Below are positions 1 through 8,084 of a stretch of DNA of 64,000 bases, one piece after another. The stretch spans positions 2,069,501-2,133,500 of the forward strand of contig NZ_CP118611.1 in assembly GCF_028993555.1 (NCBI RefSeq), written 5' to 3'. The notes beneath the pieces are model-generated. The model saw nothing but the letters and a program-made list of their open reading frames with translations. It had not been told where the DNA came from and searched no databases. Made by a program: the position numbers and the translations under genes. The stretch comes from Ensifer adhaerens. GTDB lineage: Bacteria; Pseudomonadota; Alphaproteobacteria; Rhizobiales; Rhizobiaceae. Position 1 is the stretch's first letter. Each line of letters starts with the position of its first letter.

Positions 1-134
1 ATTAAGCGAGTTAAATGTCAGTTTTACAACATTTCATCGGGCGCCAAAAAAATCATGGGCCGGACAGGCTGCTGCGATTTCCTTGGAGATCGACGCAAGC
101 CCTATGATACCAAGGCGTGCCCTGGGGGATTGGG

Positions 135-926
135 ATGAGGGTGATGAACGACCGGGAAATTGAAGGTGGTGACAAGAAGACGCGCCGGCAGGCGCAGCTC
201 CTCAGCCATCTCGAAAACAACCACTATATCTCGATCGAAGAGATCACCGATCTCTTCGGCGTGACGACGCAGACGGCACGCCGCGACATCATGGCGCTGG
301 AACAGGACGGCAAGGTGCGCCGCCTGCATGGCGGAGCGACCATTGCGACCCCGGTGGACCCCAACATCTACAGGCAGCGGCGTGTCGATAACGCAGCCAT
401 GAAGGAACGCATCGGGCAACTGACCGCCGATCTCATCACCGATGGTGCCGCCGTCTTCATTGACACCGGAACCACCTGCGAGGCGGTGGCCCGCGGCCTG
501 TTGAAGCGCCGCGACCTGCGCGTCGTCACATACAGCCTGCGCGTCGCAACCACGCTCAGCGAAAGCACGAGCTTTGCCGTCGCCGTGCCCGGCGGCTTCG
601 TGCGGCAGGTGGACGCCGGCGTGTTTCGGGAGGAGACCGCCGACTATATCCGCAAGTTCAAATTCGACGTCGCTGTCATCTCCGTCAGCGGTATCGACCA
701 GGATGGCGATATCGGTGACGACGACCATGCCGAGGTCGCCGCCGTCTCGGCCGCCATGCAGCAAGCCGAGCGCGTGATCCTCGCGGTCGACAGCAGCAAG
801 TTCGGCCGGCGCGCGCTTGTGCGCCTTGCATCTCTTGCCGATATCGACGCGCTTGTTACCGATCAGTTGCCGAGCGATCAGATCGTGGCTTTGCTGGTAA
901 AACACGGCGTCAGCATTCACTGCTAG
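135..926 (+). CDS. DeoR/GlpR-family transcriptional repressor
   Basis: Sugar-phosphate-responsive repressor of the DeoR family. The N-terminal winged HTH (residues about 25-80) reads DLFGVTTQTARRDI and ends with the family motif RRLHGGA. The C-terminal DeoRC sensor has the phosphosugar-binding DTGTTCEAVA stretch and a VDSSKFGRRA segment. Length (about 260 aa) is normal. The frame opens at a GTG at 117, but ATG at 135 or 144 fits better; a GATGAGG stretch precedes 144 and a GGGGATTGGG stretch precedes 135. The regulated genes lie outside the window to the left or elsewhere, because the next genes belong to a different system. The effector is unknown. Confidence 0.9.
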   Translation: MRVMNDREIEGGDKKTRRQAQLLSHLENNHYISIEEITDLFGVTTQTARRDIMALEQDGKVRRLHGGATIATPVDPNIYRQRRVDNAAMKERIGQLTADLITDGAAVFIDTGTTCEAVARGLLKRRDLRVVTYSLRVATTLSESTSFAVAVPGGFVRQVDAGVFREETADYIRKFKFDVAVISVSGIDQDGDIGDDDHAEVAAVSAAMQQAERVILAVDSSKFGRRALVRLASLADIDALVTDQLPSDQIVALLVKHGVSIHC

Positions 927-1123
927 CGCCTCAAAATAGATGCTCTTTGGATAAGCGGTTTGGCGACCTTTCAGGCGAAGGCCTTGAAATCGGTCGCAGG
1001 ACACCACACATAGGCGTCAACGCATTGCCCGTGGAACCAAAGGGATAAACCGAAGGCTCCGGGCACGGCTCGCGCGAAAACGCTGACCACGGATGTACTG
1101 GCAGTGTGACGCAGCGAACGGGA

Positions 1124-1149
1124 AAAGGTCGGCATTGCCGGCCTTTTTT
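1124..1149 (+). terminator. Rho-independent terminator
   Basis: GGTCGGC-ATT-GCCGGCC hairpin followed by a long T-rich run. It closes plus-strand transcription from the DeoR gene. It lies between two convergent genes, and the A-run on its left side would let it also stop the nrsF transcript, though less strongly. Confidence 0.75.
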
Positions 1150-1188
1150 GTTTTTCGGCTCAGCCGGAATGACCGCAATCGTGTGCTT

Positions 1189-1827
1189 CTACCAGCGGAT
1201 GGCCCAGCGGGCAGCGATCGCGCCGAGCAGTGTCAGGCCAAGGATCGCGATCGTGTACCACGTCGCCACGAACAGTGGTGAATCGTCCGGGCAGTGGGCC
1301 GCATAGAAGGTCGCCGCGATGCCGCCGGCAGCAAGCCCCGCCAGCGCACCGGAAAGCGACGGCCGCGAGGGCGCGCCGTGACGTAGCGCCAGCAGGAAGA
1401 GTGCGAGCGGCGCCAACCCGATCAGCGGTATGAAGGTCAGGCAGAGCATGCTGTTCGTCCCGATCAGCTTCGTGCCCCAAGCATCGGAAGGCAGGGCGAT
1501 GAGTTCGAGCACGACACCGGCGAGCACCAGTGCCGGCGCGACGCCAAGATAGGGCAGCATCCGGCGTAACTCAGCCTCGGGCCAGGCGGCGACGCGCATG
1601 GTCGCAAAGGCGGCTGCTGCCAGCGCGATGGTGACCACGAACTTGAAGAGGAAACGCACGGTCTCGACGGCGGTCGCGATATCCGGCCGCGGCCCAAGCA
1701 TCATGAAGAAGACGAGCCCGGCAAGCATAAGCGCGCCGGCTGCCGCTCCCCTCCAGGTGGCATTCATCGTGAGACCGGGCCGTCGTGCATCTGCCGCAAG
1801 TGCCTTGATCAGTTCGTTCGTATCCAT
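1189..1827 (-). CDS. nrsF: NrsF-type membrane anti-sigma factor (DUF1109)
   Basis: About 212 aa, six predicted membrane helices (roughly 30-45, 58-78, 92-110, 122-147, 155-175, 185-205) and little else, as in the NrsF/DUF1109 family. These proteins hold an ECF sigma factor at the inner membrane until heavy metal stress. In Caulobacter NrsF two cysteines near residues 131 and 181 are needed for the response; here C129 (SMLCL) and C179 (AAHCPDD) sit at almost the same places. The gene starts 2 nt after the sigma factor stop codon, so the two are cotranscribed. The adjacent bufferin operon supports a metal-sensing role. Function is by family; the cysteine match is seen directly. Confidence 0.9.
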   Translation of the reverse strand: MDTNELIKALAADARRPGLTMNATWRGAAAGALMLAGLVFFMMLGPRPDIATAVETVRFLFKFVVTIALAAAAFATMRVAAWPEAELRRMLPYLGVAPALVLAGVVLELIALPSDAWGTKLIGTNSMLCLTFIPLIGLAPLALFLLALRHGAPSRPSLSGALAGLAAGGIAATFYAAHCPDDSPLFVATWYTIAILGLTLLGAIAARWAIRW

Positions 1828-1829
1828 GA

Positions 1830-2375
1830 TCAGTTTCGTCCAAATCGGCGGGCGATTGCCGCAAGGCCGCGATGAAGCGCCACGCGGACCGCCGTCTCGT
1901 TCATATCCAGTCTCTTCGCCGTCTCGGCCACCGAGCAGCCATCGATCGAGATCGCGTTGACGACCGACCGCTGGCCCGGCGCAAGACCTTCGAGTGCCCG
2001 ACCAATCTCCCAGTCGCGAGCCCCTTCGGTTTCCGGGCTCGCCAGCGTCTCTTCGTATTCCTCGATGCCAACGGTAGGGCGACGGGCCTGTCGCCTAACA
2101 GCGTCGACGAACTTGTGCCGGGCGATCGCATGCAGCCAGGGGATGACAGGCGCATCGTCTCGCCAGGTATGGCGTTTGACGTGCACGGCCAGCAGCGCCT
2201 CCTGAACGATGTCTTCGGCGTCAACACCACCACCTACCGTCCATCTTCGCGCCCAGCCGCGGATCACCAGTGCCGCGTCGCGCAAGAAATCGCCATAGGC
2301 CTTTTCGTCGCCGGCCACGGCGCCGCGCAGGAGGCTTGCAAGATGTTCGTCGTCTGCGCCGCTCACCCGCGCCAT
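1830..2375 (-). CDS. sigF: ECF sigma factor, SigF-like
   Basis: 181-aa ECF sigma factor. Sigma region 2 is around residues 50-95 ([13 protein letters not shown], then [16 protein letters not shown]) and region 4 HTH around 128-175 ([20 protein letters not shown]). GAGGAGGA lies immediately upstream of the ATG. It is paired with the nrsF anti-sigma gene and divergent from the bufferin operon, the arrangement known from Caulobacter, where SigF-NrsF controls bufferin (gig) operons in response to metals. It probably transcribes the divergent operon and perhaps itself, because both sides of the intergenic region hold a GTAAC...CGAA box. Confidence 0.9.
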   Translation of the reverse strand: MARVSGADDEHLASLLRGAVAGDEKAYGDFLRDAALVIRGWARRWTVGGGVDAEDIVQEALLAVHVKRHTWRDDAPVIPWLHAIARHKFVDAVRRQARRPTVGIEEYEETLASPETEGARDWEIGRALEGLAPGQRSVVNAISIDGCSVAETAKRLDMNETAVRVALHRGLAAIARRFGRN

Positions 2376-2384
2376 TCCTCCTCA

Positions 2385-2409
2385 TTCGCCGATCGCAAGT
2401 GTTTGTTAC
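2385..2409 (-). promoter_or_regulatory. Candidate SigF-type promoter for sigF-nrsF
   Basis: On the minus strand GTAAC, 16 nt, CGAA. The -10 element ends only about 10 nt before the sigF ATG, so a transcript from it would have almost no leader and would lose part of the Shine-Dalgarno. It may therefore be a chance match or serve a start codon further in. It resembles the Caulobacter SigF consensus and the box on the other side of the intergenic region. Confidence 0.4.
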
Positions 2410-2507
2410 ACGCTCTTCGCAAAAATCGCGCGGCCTGTCTCCTCAAGCGGACTGACATGATCGTGACCGCTCGCGAACACATCACGAAAGCGTGTTGCGA
2501 ACGTTAT

Positions 2508-2533
2508 GTAACGCCAGCTGTCTCCGCGACGAA
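2508..2533 (+). promoter_or_regulatory. Candidate SigF-type promoter of the bufferin operon
   Basis: GTAAC (2508-2512), 17 nt, CGAA (2530-2533), about 57 nt upstream of the bufferin start codon. This agrees with the GTAAC-N16/17-CGAA pattern known for SigF-dependent promoters in Caulobacter and sits next to the sigF gene itself. Confidence 0.6.
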
Positions 2534-2589
2534 AGACCCGATGTGCGACCGAGATGGGACGCACGGGATGAGTTCAACACGGAGATATT

Positions 2590-2916
2590 ATGATGTCCAT
2601 GAAGTCCACGATCAGCAGCGCAATGCTGGCAAGCGCGGTTGCTGCCGCCCTGTCGTCGCTCGCCGTTGCGGGCCCGCTCACCGAAGCACAGGTCAAAAGC
2701 GCGATGGATGCGGGCAAGGAGAAATGCTTCGGCGTCGCCCTCAAGGGCCACAACGATTGCGCAGCCGGGCCTGGCACGACGTGCCAGGCGACCTCGACGG
2801 TCGATTATCAGGGCAATGCCTGGAAATTCGTCGATGGCGGCACCTGCACGACGATGAAGCTGCCCGACGGCCGCATGGGCTCACCGGAGCCGCTCTCCCG
2901 CGACATGCCTTCCTAA
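2590..2916 (+). CDS. bufA1: Bufferin precursor peptide (DUF2282)
   Basis: 108-aa exported precursor. Residues 1-28 form a signal peptide (hydrophobic core [17 protein letters not shown]). The mature part has four cysteines: C46 (KEKCFGVA), C57 (HNDCAAG), C65 (TTCQA) and C86 (GGTCTTM), the DUF2282 pattern. Known bufferins are RiPPs whose central cysteines are turned into thiooxazole-type heterocycles by a DUF692 MNIO enzyme and which bind copper in the periplasm. First gene of a four-gene operon under a SigF-type promoter. ATG at 2590 or 2593; GGAG at 2581-2584 suits both. A hairpin follows the gene. Confidence 0.9.
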   Translation: MMSMKSTISSAMLASAVAAALSSLAVAGPLTEAQVKSAMDAGKEKCFGVALKGHNDCAAGPGTTCQATSTVDYQGNAWKFVDGGTCTTMKLPDGRMGSPEPLSRDMPS

Positions 2917-2939
2917 TCCGCAACGACGCCGAACCGGAT

Positions 2940-2958
2940 GCGGGGCAACGCGCCCCGC
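2940..2958 (+). other. Intercistronic hairpin
   Basis: GCGGGGC-AACGC-GCCCCGC, a 7-bp GC stem between the bufferin precursor and the modification enzyme, without a T-run. It probably attenuates readthrough or protects the 3' end of the precursor mRNA, so that substrate peptide is made in excess over enzyme. Confidence 0.5.
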
Positions 2959-3041
2959 TTCGCAGGCAAGTCTCACAAAGCGGTGGCGGACCCAGGATTG
3001 TTCGCCACCGAGCACCACACGAATGGAAACGGGATTCCTCG

Positions 3042-3968
3042 ATGAGCACCTCAATGGAAAACGGCAGTCGTGTTGCCTTGCTGGGCCAACGTCTGCCGAA
3101 GCATGAAATCGCGGGATTGGCAGGCACCAGCTTCAAGCACCAGCACCTGCCGGCGATCCTCGCCGACGATACACCCGGCGGATTTTTCGAGGTCCATGCG
3201 GAGAACTACATGGGCGCCGGCGGTCCGCCGCATGCGGCGCTTGCAAGGATCCGCGAAGATTTTCCGGTCTCGCTGCACGGCGTCTGCATGTCGATCGGCG
3301 GACCACGACCACTGGACCGGACGCATCTCGCCCGGTTCAAGGATCTGGTCGAACGTTACGAACCGGCTCTCGTGTCCGAGCATCTCGCCTGGTCGACCCA
3401 CGAAACCATCTTCTACAATGACCTCTTGCCACTGCCCTACACCGAGGCGACGGTCGCCCGCGTTGCCGACCATATTGACCAAGTCCAGGAGGCGATCGGC
3501 CGTCGGCTGCTGCTCGAAAACCCTTCGACCTACGTCGCCTTCACCGAATCGACCATGAGCGAAACGGCGTTCATCCGCGAACTGGTGAAGCGCACCGGCT
3601 GCGGGCTGTTGCTCGACGTCAACAACGTCTTCGTCTCGGCCACCAACCAGGGCTATTCCGCCCTTGCCTATCTCAGCGACTTTCCGCTGGCTGACGTCGG
3701 CGAGATCCATCTCGCCGGGCATGCGGAACAGCAGGACGACGAGGGCGAACTGCTGTTGATCGACAGCCATGACGGCCCCGTCGCCGACGCCGTTTGGAAA
3801 CTCTACGAGCTGGTCACTGCGCGCACGGGGCCGATCCCGACGCTTGTCGAATGGGACAGCGCCATTCCAGACTGGCCGGTGTTGAAGCGCGAAGCGACCG
3901 CCGCACAGGCGATCCTCGATCGCCATGCGCAGGCGGCGTCACGGGAGAAGATCAGTGCAAGCGCCTAG
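3042..3968 (+). CDS. bufB1: MNIO bufferin-modifying enzyme (DUF692)
   Basis: 308-aa multinuclear non-heme iron-dependent oxidative enzyme with a TIM-barrel fold. Expected metal and catalytic residues are visible in order: E50/H52/E54/N55 (EVHAENY), H79 (LHGVCMS), E113/H114 (SEHLAWS), E159/N160 (LLENPSTY), D192/N194/N195 (LDVNNVFV), H223/H227 (EIHLAGH), D241/H243 and E270/D272 (VEWDSAIP). It is expected to oxidise cysteines of the upstream peptide with its DUF2063 partner. The frame is open far upstream, but ATG at 3042 (MSTSMENG) is the family-typical start. Its end overlaps the next gene. Confidence 0.92.
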   Translation: MSTSMENGSRVALLGQRLPKHEIAGLAGTSFKHQHLPAILADDTPGGFFEVHAENYMGAGGPPHAALARIREDFPVSLHGVCMSIGGPRPLDRTHLARFKDLVERYEPALVSEHLAWSTHETIFYNDLLPLPYTEATVARVADHIDQVQEAIGRRLLLENPSTYVAFTESTMSETAFIRELVKRTGCGLLLDVNNVFVSATNQGYSALAYLSDFPLADVGEIHLAGHAEQQDDEGELLLIDSHDGPVADAVWKLYELVTARTGPIPTLVEWDSAIPDWPVLKREATAAQAILDRHAQAASREKISASA

Positions 3969-4758
3969 CAGAATACCCGCCGCACCCATCGGCACCGTCG
4001 GCAGTTACGCAGCCGGCTTCGTGCCGCCGCTTCTCGATCCCGAGCGCTTGACGCCTTCGCTCGTCTCCGGTCCGAACGGCAAGTCAGCGGTCAAGCGCTT
4101 CAATGTCTACCGCAACAATGTCACCGTCAGCCTGATCGAGGCGCTGGCGGCGACCTTTCCGGCGACGATGCGCATCACCGGCGAAACCTTCTTTCGCGCG
4201 ATGGCGCGTTTTCATGTGCGCGAGACGCCCCCGACCTCGCCGCTGCTTTTCGAATACGGCCGGGATTTTCCCGGCTTCATCGCACGTTACGAGTATGCGC
4301 AATCGATGCCGTGGCTTTCCGATGTGGCGCGGATCGAACGCCTTTGGCTCGACGCTTACCACGCCGCCGATAAGCCGGCCCTGACGCCCGATGCTCTCGC
4401 CGCCGTTCCGCCGGATCGGCTCGGCAACGCCGTCTTCGAAGCACATCCGGCAACCCGGATCGTCCGTTCCGACTATCCGGCCGTGACGATCTTTGCCGCC
4501 AATCGGGCGAGTGGCCCGGTTGGTCGCATCGAGATCTCGGCGCCCGAAAGCGCACTGATCACCCGCCCCGACCTGGAGGTGGCTGTCCGCCACCTGACAC
4601 CGGGATCCGAGATTCTGCTCGTCCGGTTGCTGTCCGGTGTTCCCCTCGCCACGGCGGCAGGGGAGGCGGCAAGCCAATATCCCTCTCTCGACCTCGCCAC
4701 CGCCATCGCAACGGCGCTCGAGGCCGGCGCCTTTTCGGCCATTCATTACGGAGGATGA
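3955..4758 (+). CDS. bufC1: DUF2063 partner protein of the MNIO enzyme
   Basis: 267 aa if started at GTG 3955, which follows GGGAGAAG and overlaps the end of bufB1 by 14 nt. The N-terminal DUF2063 domain is clear: [20 protein letters not shown], then MARFHV and [19 protein letters not shown]2063 proteins bind the precursor and deliver it to the DUF692 enzyme; they have no catalytic activity of their own. The C-terminal half (about 150-267) is a less conserved beta-rich domain. Operon position and overlap indicate coupled translation with the enzyme. Confidence 0.9.
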   Translation: MQAPSRIPAAPIGTVGSYAAGFVPPLLDPERLTPSLVSGPNGKSAVKRFNVYRNNVTVSLIEALAATFPATMRITGETFFRAMARFHVRETPPTSPLLFEYGRDFPGFIARYEYAQSMPWLSDVARIERLWLDAYHAADKPALTPDALAAVPPDRLGNAVFEAHPATRIVRSDYPAVTIFAANRASGPVGRIEISAPESALITRPDLEVAVRHLTPGSEILLVRLLSGVPLATAAGEAASQYPSLDLATAIATALEAGAFSAIHYGG

Positions 4759-4762
4759 AACC

Positions 4763-5278
4763 ATGATGTCCGCATCCAGCTCCCGCAACAGCGTCAATGC
4801 CACCGACCTGTCGCAGTGGGCCCGCCGCGCCAACCGCGCGGTCGGCGCGCTCGCTCCTCTCTGGCTTGCTCAACTCGTGCTGCGCTTCGGGTTGGCCGTG
4901 CCGTTCTTCCGGTCCGGCATGAGCAAGTGGGACGGTTTCCTGCAGTTGAACGACGTCGCCGTCCTGCTTTTCAGCTCGGAGTTCCAGCTGCATCTTCCCG
5001 GCGGTCCCTACCCTTACCCAGCCCCGGCCGCCATGGCCTTTGCCGCCGGCTCGGCCGAAATCCTTCTGCCGATGCTGCTGATCTTCGGCCTGGCAACGCG
5101 ATTTGCCGCGTTCGGCTTGCTGGTCATGACAGCCGTCGTGCAACTGACCGTTCCGGACGGCTGGCCCATCCACATCACCTGGGCGGCAATGGCTCTCGGC
5201 CTCATGGCTTCCGGTCCTGGAAAGCTGTCGCTCGATCATCTGGTGTTCGCCTGGCGCGACGGCCCCAACAAAGGCTGA
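4763..5278 (+). CDS. bufD1: DoxX-family membrane protein of the bufferin operon
   Basis: 171-aa DoxX-family protein with four predicted membrane helices. The first holds the family signature LRFGLAVPFFRSGMSKWDGF. ATG at 4763 follows GGAGG, only 4 nt after bufC1 stops. DoxX proteins are common last genes of bufferin/gig operons, and their role there is not known; a link to membrane redox chemistry or to the metal response is inference. A strong terminator follows, so the operon ends here. Confidence 0.85.
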   Translation: MMSASSSRNSVNATDLSQWARRANRAVGALAPLWLAQLVLRFGLAVPFFRSGMSKWDGFLQLNDVAVLLFSSEFQLHLPGGPYPYPAPAAMAFAAGSAEILLPMLLIFGLATRFAAFGLLVMTAVVQLTVPDGWPIHITWAAMALGLMASGPGKLSLDHLVFAWRDGPNKG

Positions 5279-5334
5279 GCCCATTGCGGCGCCCGCATAA
5301 CCTGGGTGCGCCAAACTGATCCCTACGACAGCTT

Positions 5335-5383
5335 CGACGGCGGCGTGCGAAAATCATCGCACGCCGCCGTCGTAATTTTTTTT
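5335..5383 (+). terminator. Strong Rho-independent terminator of the bufferin operon
   Basis: Perfect 16-bp stem (5335-5350 with 5357-5372, loop AAATCA) followed by TAA and eight T residues. Confidence 0.93.
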
Positions 5384-5395
5384 GAGATGATTTAC

Positions 5396-5428
5396 GGACA
5401 AGAAGTCCAATATGGACATTTTAGTCCA
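5396..5428 (+). promoter_or_regulatory. Nested GGAC/GTCC inverted repeats, candidate operator
   Basis: Alternating half-sites form three overlapping inverted repeats: GGAC-AAGAA-GTCC (5396-5408), GTCCA-ATA-TGGAC (5405-5417) and TGGAC-ATTTTA-GTCCA (5413-5428). They sit 40-70 nt upstream of the DauR-like regulator, as expected for an autoregulatory operator. Confidence 0.5.
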
Positions 5429-5467
5429 CACGTGATTTAAGGGCGGTTCCTGAAGAAAGGGAAGGCC

Positions 5468-6079
5468 GTGAACCCCGAACTCCGCCCGCACGCACTTGTC
5501 TGCGACGCGATCGCCTTGCTGTTCCAGCCCTACGCCGAAGTCGTGCTGCACGATCTCGCAACCGAAACCGTGGTCCACATCGCCGGCAATTTTTCCAAGC
5601 GGGAAATCGGCGAACCCTCGCTGCTCAGCGAGATCGGTTTCAACAAAACGGACGGGGTCATCGGTCCCTACGAGAAGGTCAATTGGGACGGGCGCTCGAT
5701 CAAAGCGATCAGCGCCGTACTGCGAGGAACAGACGGCAAGGCGATCGGCGTGCTCTGCATCAACGCCGATGTCTCGGACTTTCACGCAGCACTCAGGACG
5801 CTCAACGCGCTCGTCCGCGTATCCGCAAGCGGCGACAAGCCGGAGAGCCTGTTCAAGGAGGACTGGCACGAGCGCGTCAACGAATATGTCCAGCAATGGA
5901 CGACGGCGCGCGGGTTGACGATTTCGTCCATGAGCCGGACCGACAAGCAGGCGCTGGTGATCGCCCTTTCCGCAAACGGCGCCTTCGGCGGCAAGAACGC
6001 CGCTTCCTACATATCCCGCATCCTCGGCATGGGCCGGGCGACCGTTTACAAATATCTGAGCCAGGGCAATATCCCATGA
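5468..6079 (+). CDS. DauR/YheO-type transcriptional regulator
   Basis: 203 aa. The N-terminal YheO-like PAS domain (about 1-115) has the family features VVLHDLATETVVHIAGNFS and GVLCINADVS. The C-terminal HTH (about 155-203) reads KNAASYISRILGMGRATVYK. The relative DauR represses a D-arginine catabolic operon in Pseudomonas. GTG start at 5468 after GAAGAAAGGGAAGG. The stop overlaps the next ATG (ATGA), so it is cotranscribed with a cyclodeaminase-like enzyme and a PLP dehydratase and probably senses their substrate. Confidence 0.85.
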   Translation: MNPELRPHALVCDAIALLFQPYAEVVLHDLATETVVHIAGNFSKREIGEPSLLSEIGFNKTDGVIGPYEKVNWDGRSIKAISAVLRGTDGKAIGVLCINADVSDFHAALRTLNALVRVSASGDKPESLFKEDWHERVNEYVQQWTTARGLTISSMSRTDKQALVIALSANGAFGGKNAASYISRILGMGRATVYKYLSQGNIP

Positions 6080-7053
6080 TCGTCATCGGTCGCGAAAAAC
6101 TTGCTTCCCTGCCCTTGCTGACGCTGGCCGCACCGGCCATCCGCGACGCCTATATCGCGGTGACCGATGGCCGTGCCAACCTGCCGCCGGTCGGCTATCT
6201 GGCACTTCCCGGCCGCAACGCCGACTGCCATATCAAGTACGGTTACATCGAGGGCGATCCGATCTTCGTCGTGAAGATCGCCTCCGGTTTCTACGACAAC
6301 CCCGCCAAAGGTCTGCCATCCAGCAACGGCATGATGGTTGCGATCTCCGCTGGGACCGGGGACGTGGTCGCGATGCTCGATGACAACGGCTTGTTGACCG
6401 ATCTGCGCACCGGCATCGGCGGCGCGATCGCCACCATGGCGCTCTGGCGCAGCGATGCCCGAAAGATCGGCATCGTCGGCACCGGCACGCAGGCGCGCAT
6501 TCAGATCCGGGCGCTCGCAGCGCTCTCGGCTCGGCCATTGCAGTTCACGGTCTGGGGCCGGTCGCCGGAAAAGACGGCTGCCGTGCTTGCCGATCTAGCG
6601 GACCTTGATCTTTCCATAGACGCTACAACCGACCTTGAAACGCTGTGCCGCCAATCCGATGCGATCGTGACGACGACGCCCTCCAGAGAATCGCTGATCC
6701 GGTCGGACTGGATCGCGCCCGGCACGCATATCACCGCCATGGGCGCAGATGCGCCGGGCAAGCAGGAGCTGGATGTGGCACTCGTCGCCCGCGCCGATCG
6801 CCGTATGACAGATCTCGCCGCGCAATGCCTGGACCATGGCGAGTTTTCCGCAGCCGCACAGGCTGGATTGATCGGCGAAGACGATTGCGTTGCACTCGGA
6901 GCAGTCCTTTCCGGTGCGGCACAGGGCCGACGCTCGGATCAGGACATCACCATCGCCGACCTGACGGGGATCGCCACCCAGGACATCGCCATCGCCCGTA
7001 CCGTACTCGACGGACTCGGCCTGCTCGGGCCGACGGAAGGAACACGACCATGA
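6076..7053 (+). CDS. Ornithine cyclodeaminase/mu-crystallin family protein
   Basis: 325 aa. A Rossmann motif IGIVGTGTQARIQIRAL lies at about residue 133; the N-terminal substrate part holds KYGYIEGDPIFVVKIASGF. Members include ornithine cyclodeaminase, ketimine reductases and the EutC protein of ectoine use. The next gene encodes a PLP dehydratase that would yield an enamine/imine, so an imine-related reaction is plausible but is inference. Start ATG 6076 overlaps the regulator's stop; the frame is open further upstream only as a shadow of the regulator. No key gap is visible. Confidence 0.85.
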   Translation: MIVIGREKLASLPLLTLAAPAIRDAYIAVTDGRANLPPVGYLALPGRNADCHIKYGYIEGDPIFVVKIASGFYDNPAKGLPSSNGMMVAISAGTGDVVAMLDDNGLLTDLRTGIGGAIATMALWRSDARKIGIVGTGTQARIQIRALAALSARPLQFTVWGRSPEKTAAVLADLADLDLSIDATTDLETLCRQSDAIVTTTPSRESLIRSDWIAPGTHITAMGADAPGKQELDVALVARADRRMTDLAAQCLDHGEFSAAAQAGLIGEDDCVALGAVLSGAAQGRRSDQDITIADLTGIATQDIAIARTVLDGLGLLGPTEGTRP

Positions 7054-8084
7054 ACAAAGACGTCTTCGAGACGGCCGCGCAATCCGTCAGGGCGCGTCAG
7101 CGCATTCGCCCCTTCATCTATGAAACTCCGCTCATCCCGTCGCGTGTCACCGGACGACAAACGTCCTCGACCGTGCTGTTCAAGGCAGAGAACCTGCAAC
7201 TGACCGGCTCGTTCAAGATCCGGGGCGCCGCCAGCAAGATGACGTCGCTGCCGAAGAACCAGCCGGTAATTACCGCTTCGTCCGGCAATCACGGCATCGG
7301 CGCTGCCCATGCGGCAAGCGCGATCGGCCAGAAGCTGACCGTGGTGCTGCCTGAGATCGTCAAGGCGGCAAAACTCGAGCGCATCCGGTCCTATGGCATC
7401 GACGTCATCCTCCATGGCGCGGAAACGGGGCTTGCCGAACATCATGCCCAGAAGCTGGCCGCATCAGAAGGGCTCGTCTACGTCTCGCCCTACAACGACG
7501 CCGACATCATTGCCGGACAGGGCACCATCGCACTCGAACTGCTCGAACAGGCCGAGCGCATCGACAACATATTCATCGCCATGGGCGGTGGCGGGCTGAT
7601 CAGCGGCATCGGTTCGGTGCTGAAGAGTTTCAGCCCGCACACCCGCATCATCGGGGTTTCGGCCGCCAATTCCGCGGCGCTCGCCGCTTCGATGAAAGCG
7701 GGCCGCGTCGTCGAAACCGATCATCTCGACACGCTCGCCGAGGCGGTCGCCGGCGGTCTCGATGCCGACAGCCTGACGCTTGGGCTGGCGATGGCCGTGG
7801 TCGATGCGGTCGTCACCTGCACGGAAGCGGAAATCGAAGCGGCGATGCGTGACCTGCTCCTGAGCGAGCATATGTTGGTCGAAGGAGCGGCAGCGCTCGC
7901 GCTCGCCGGCTTTCGCCAGGTCGCCGAAAAATGCGCCGGCCAGACCAACGTCATCCTGCTTTGCGGCGGCAACGTCGATGGAGCGAGTGTCCTGCCTGCA
8001 TTGCTTCGCCAGGCGCACGAGGCTTTTGAAACGACACAATCCTGGACGGAAACCCGTTTCGAACGTCTCCTGGAATTGCCCTAG
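7050..8084 (+). CDS. PLP-dependent threonine/serine dehydratase family enzyme
   Basis: 344 aa, fold-type II PLP enzyme. Catalytic lysine K56 in GSFKIRGA, SSGNHGIGAAHAA (about 78-90) next to the substrate carboxylate, and the phosphate-binding GGGG loop at 178-181. It would eliminate water from a 3-hydroxy amino acid. The EutB protein of (hydroxy)ectoine catabolism and hydroxyaspartate dehydratases belong to this family; no ectoine genes are visible here, so the substrate stays open. ATG at 7050 overlaps the preceding stop. Its TAG and the stop of the convergent LysR gene share one CTAG sequence. Confidence 0.87.
   Translation: MNKDVFETAAQSVRARQRIRPFIYETPLIPSRVTGRQTSSTVLFKAENLQLTGSFKIRGAASKMTSLPKNQPVITASSGNHGIGAAHAASAIGQKLTVVLPEIVKAAKLERIRSYGIDVILHGAETGLAEHHAQKLAASEGLVYVSPYNDADIIAGQGTIALELLEQAERIDNIFIAMGGGGLISGIGSVLKSFSPHTRIIGVSAANSAALAASMKAGRVVETDHLDTLAEAVAGGLDADSLTLGLAMAVVDAVVTCTEAEIEAAMRDLLLSEHMLVEGAAALALAGFRQVAEKCAGQTNVILLCGGNVDGASVLPALLRQAHEAFETTQSWTETRFERLLELP

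Noticed and set aside
1872..3041. Upstream extension of the MNIO enzyme frame, giving 698 aa
   Set aside because: It runs antisense through sigF and across the bufferin precursor; the MNIO family starts at about 3042 and a promoter box and other genes lie inside the extension.
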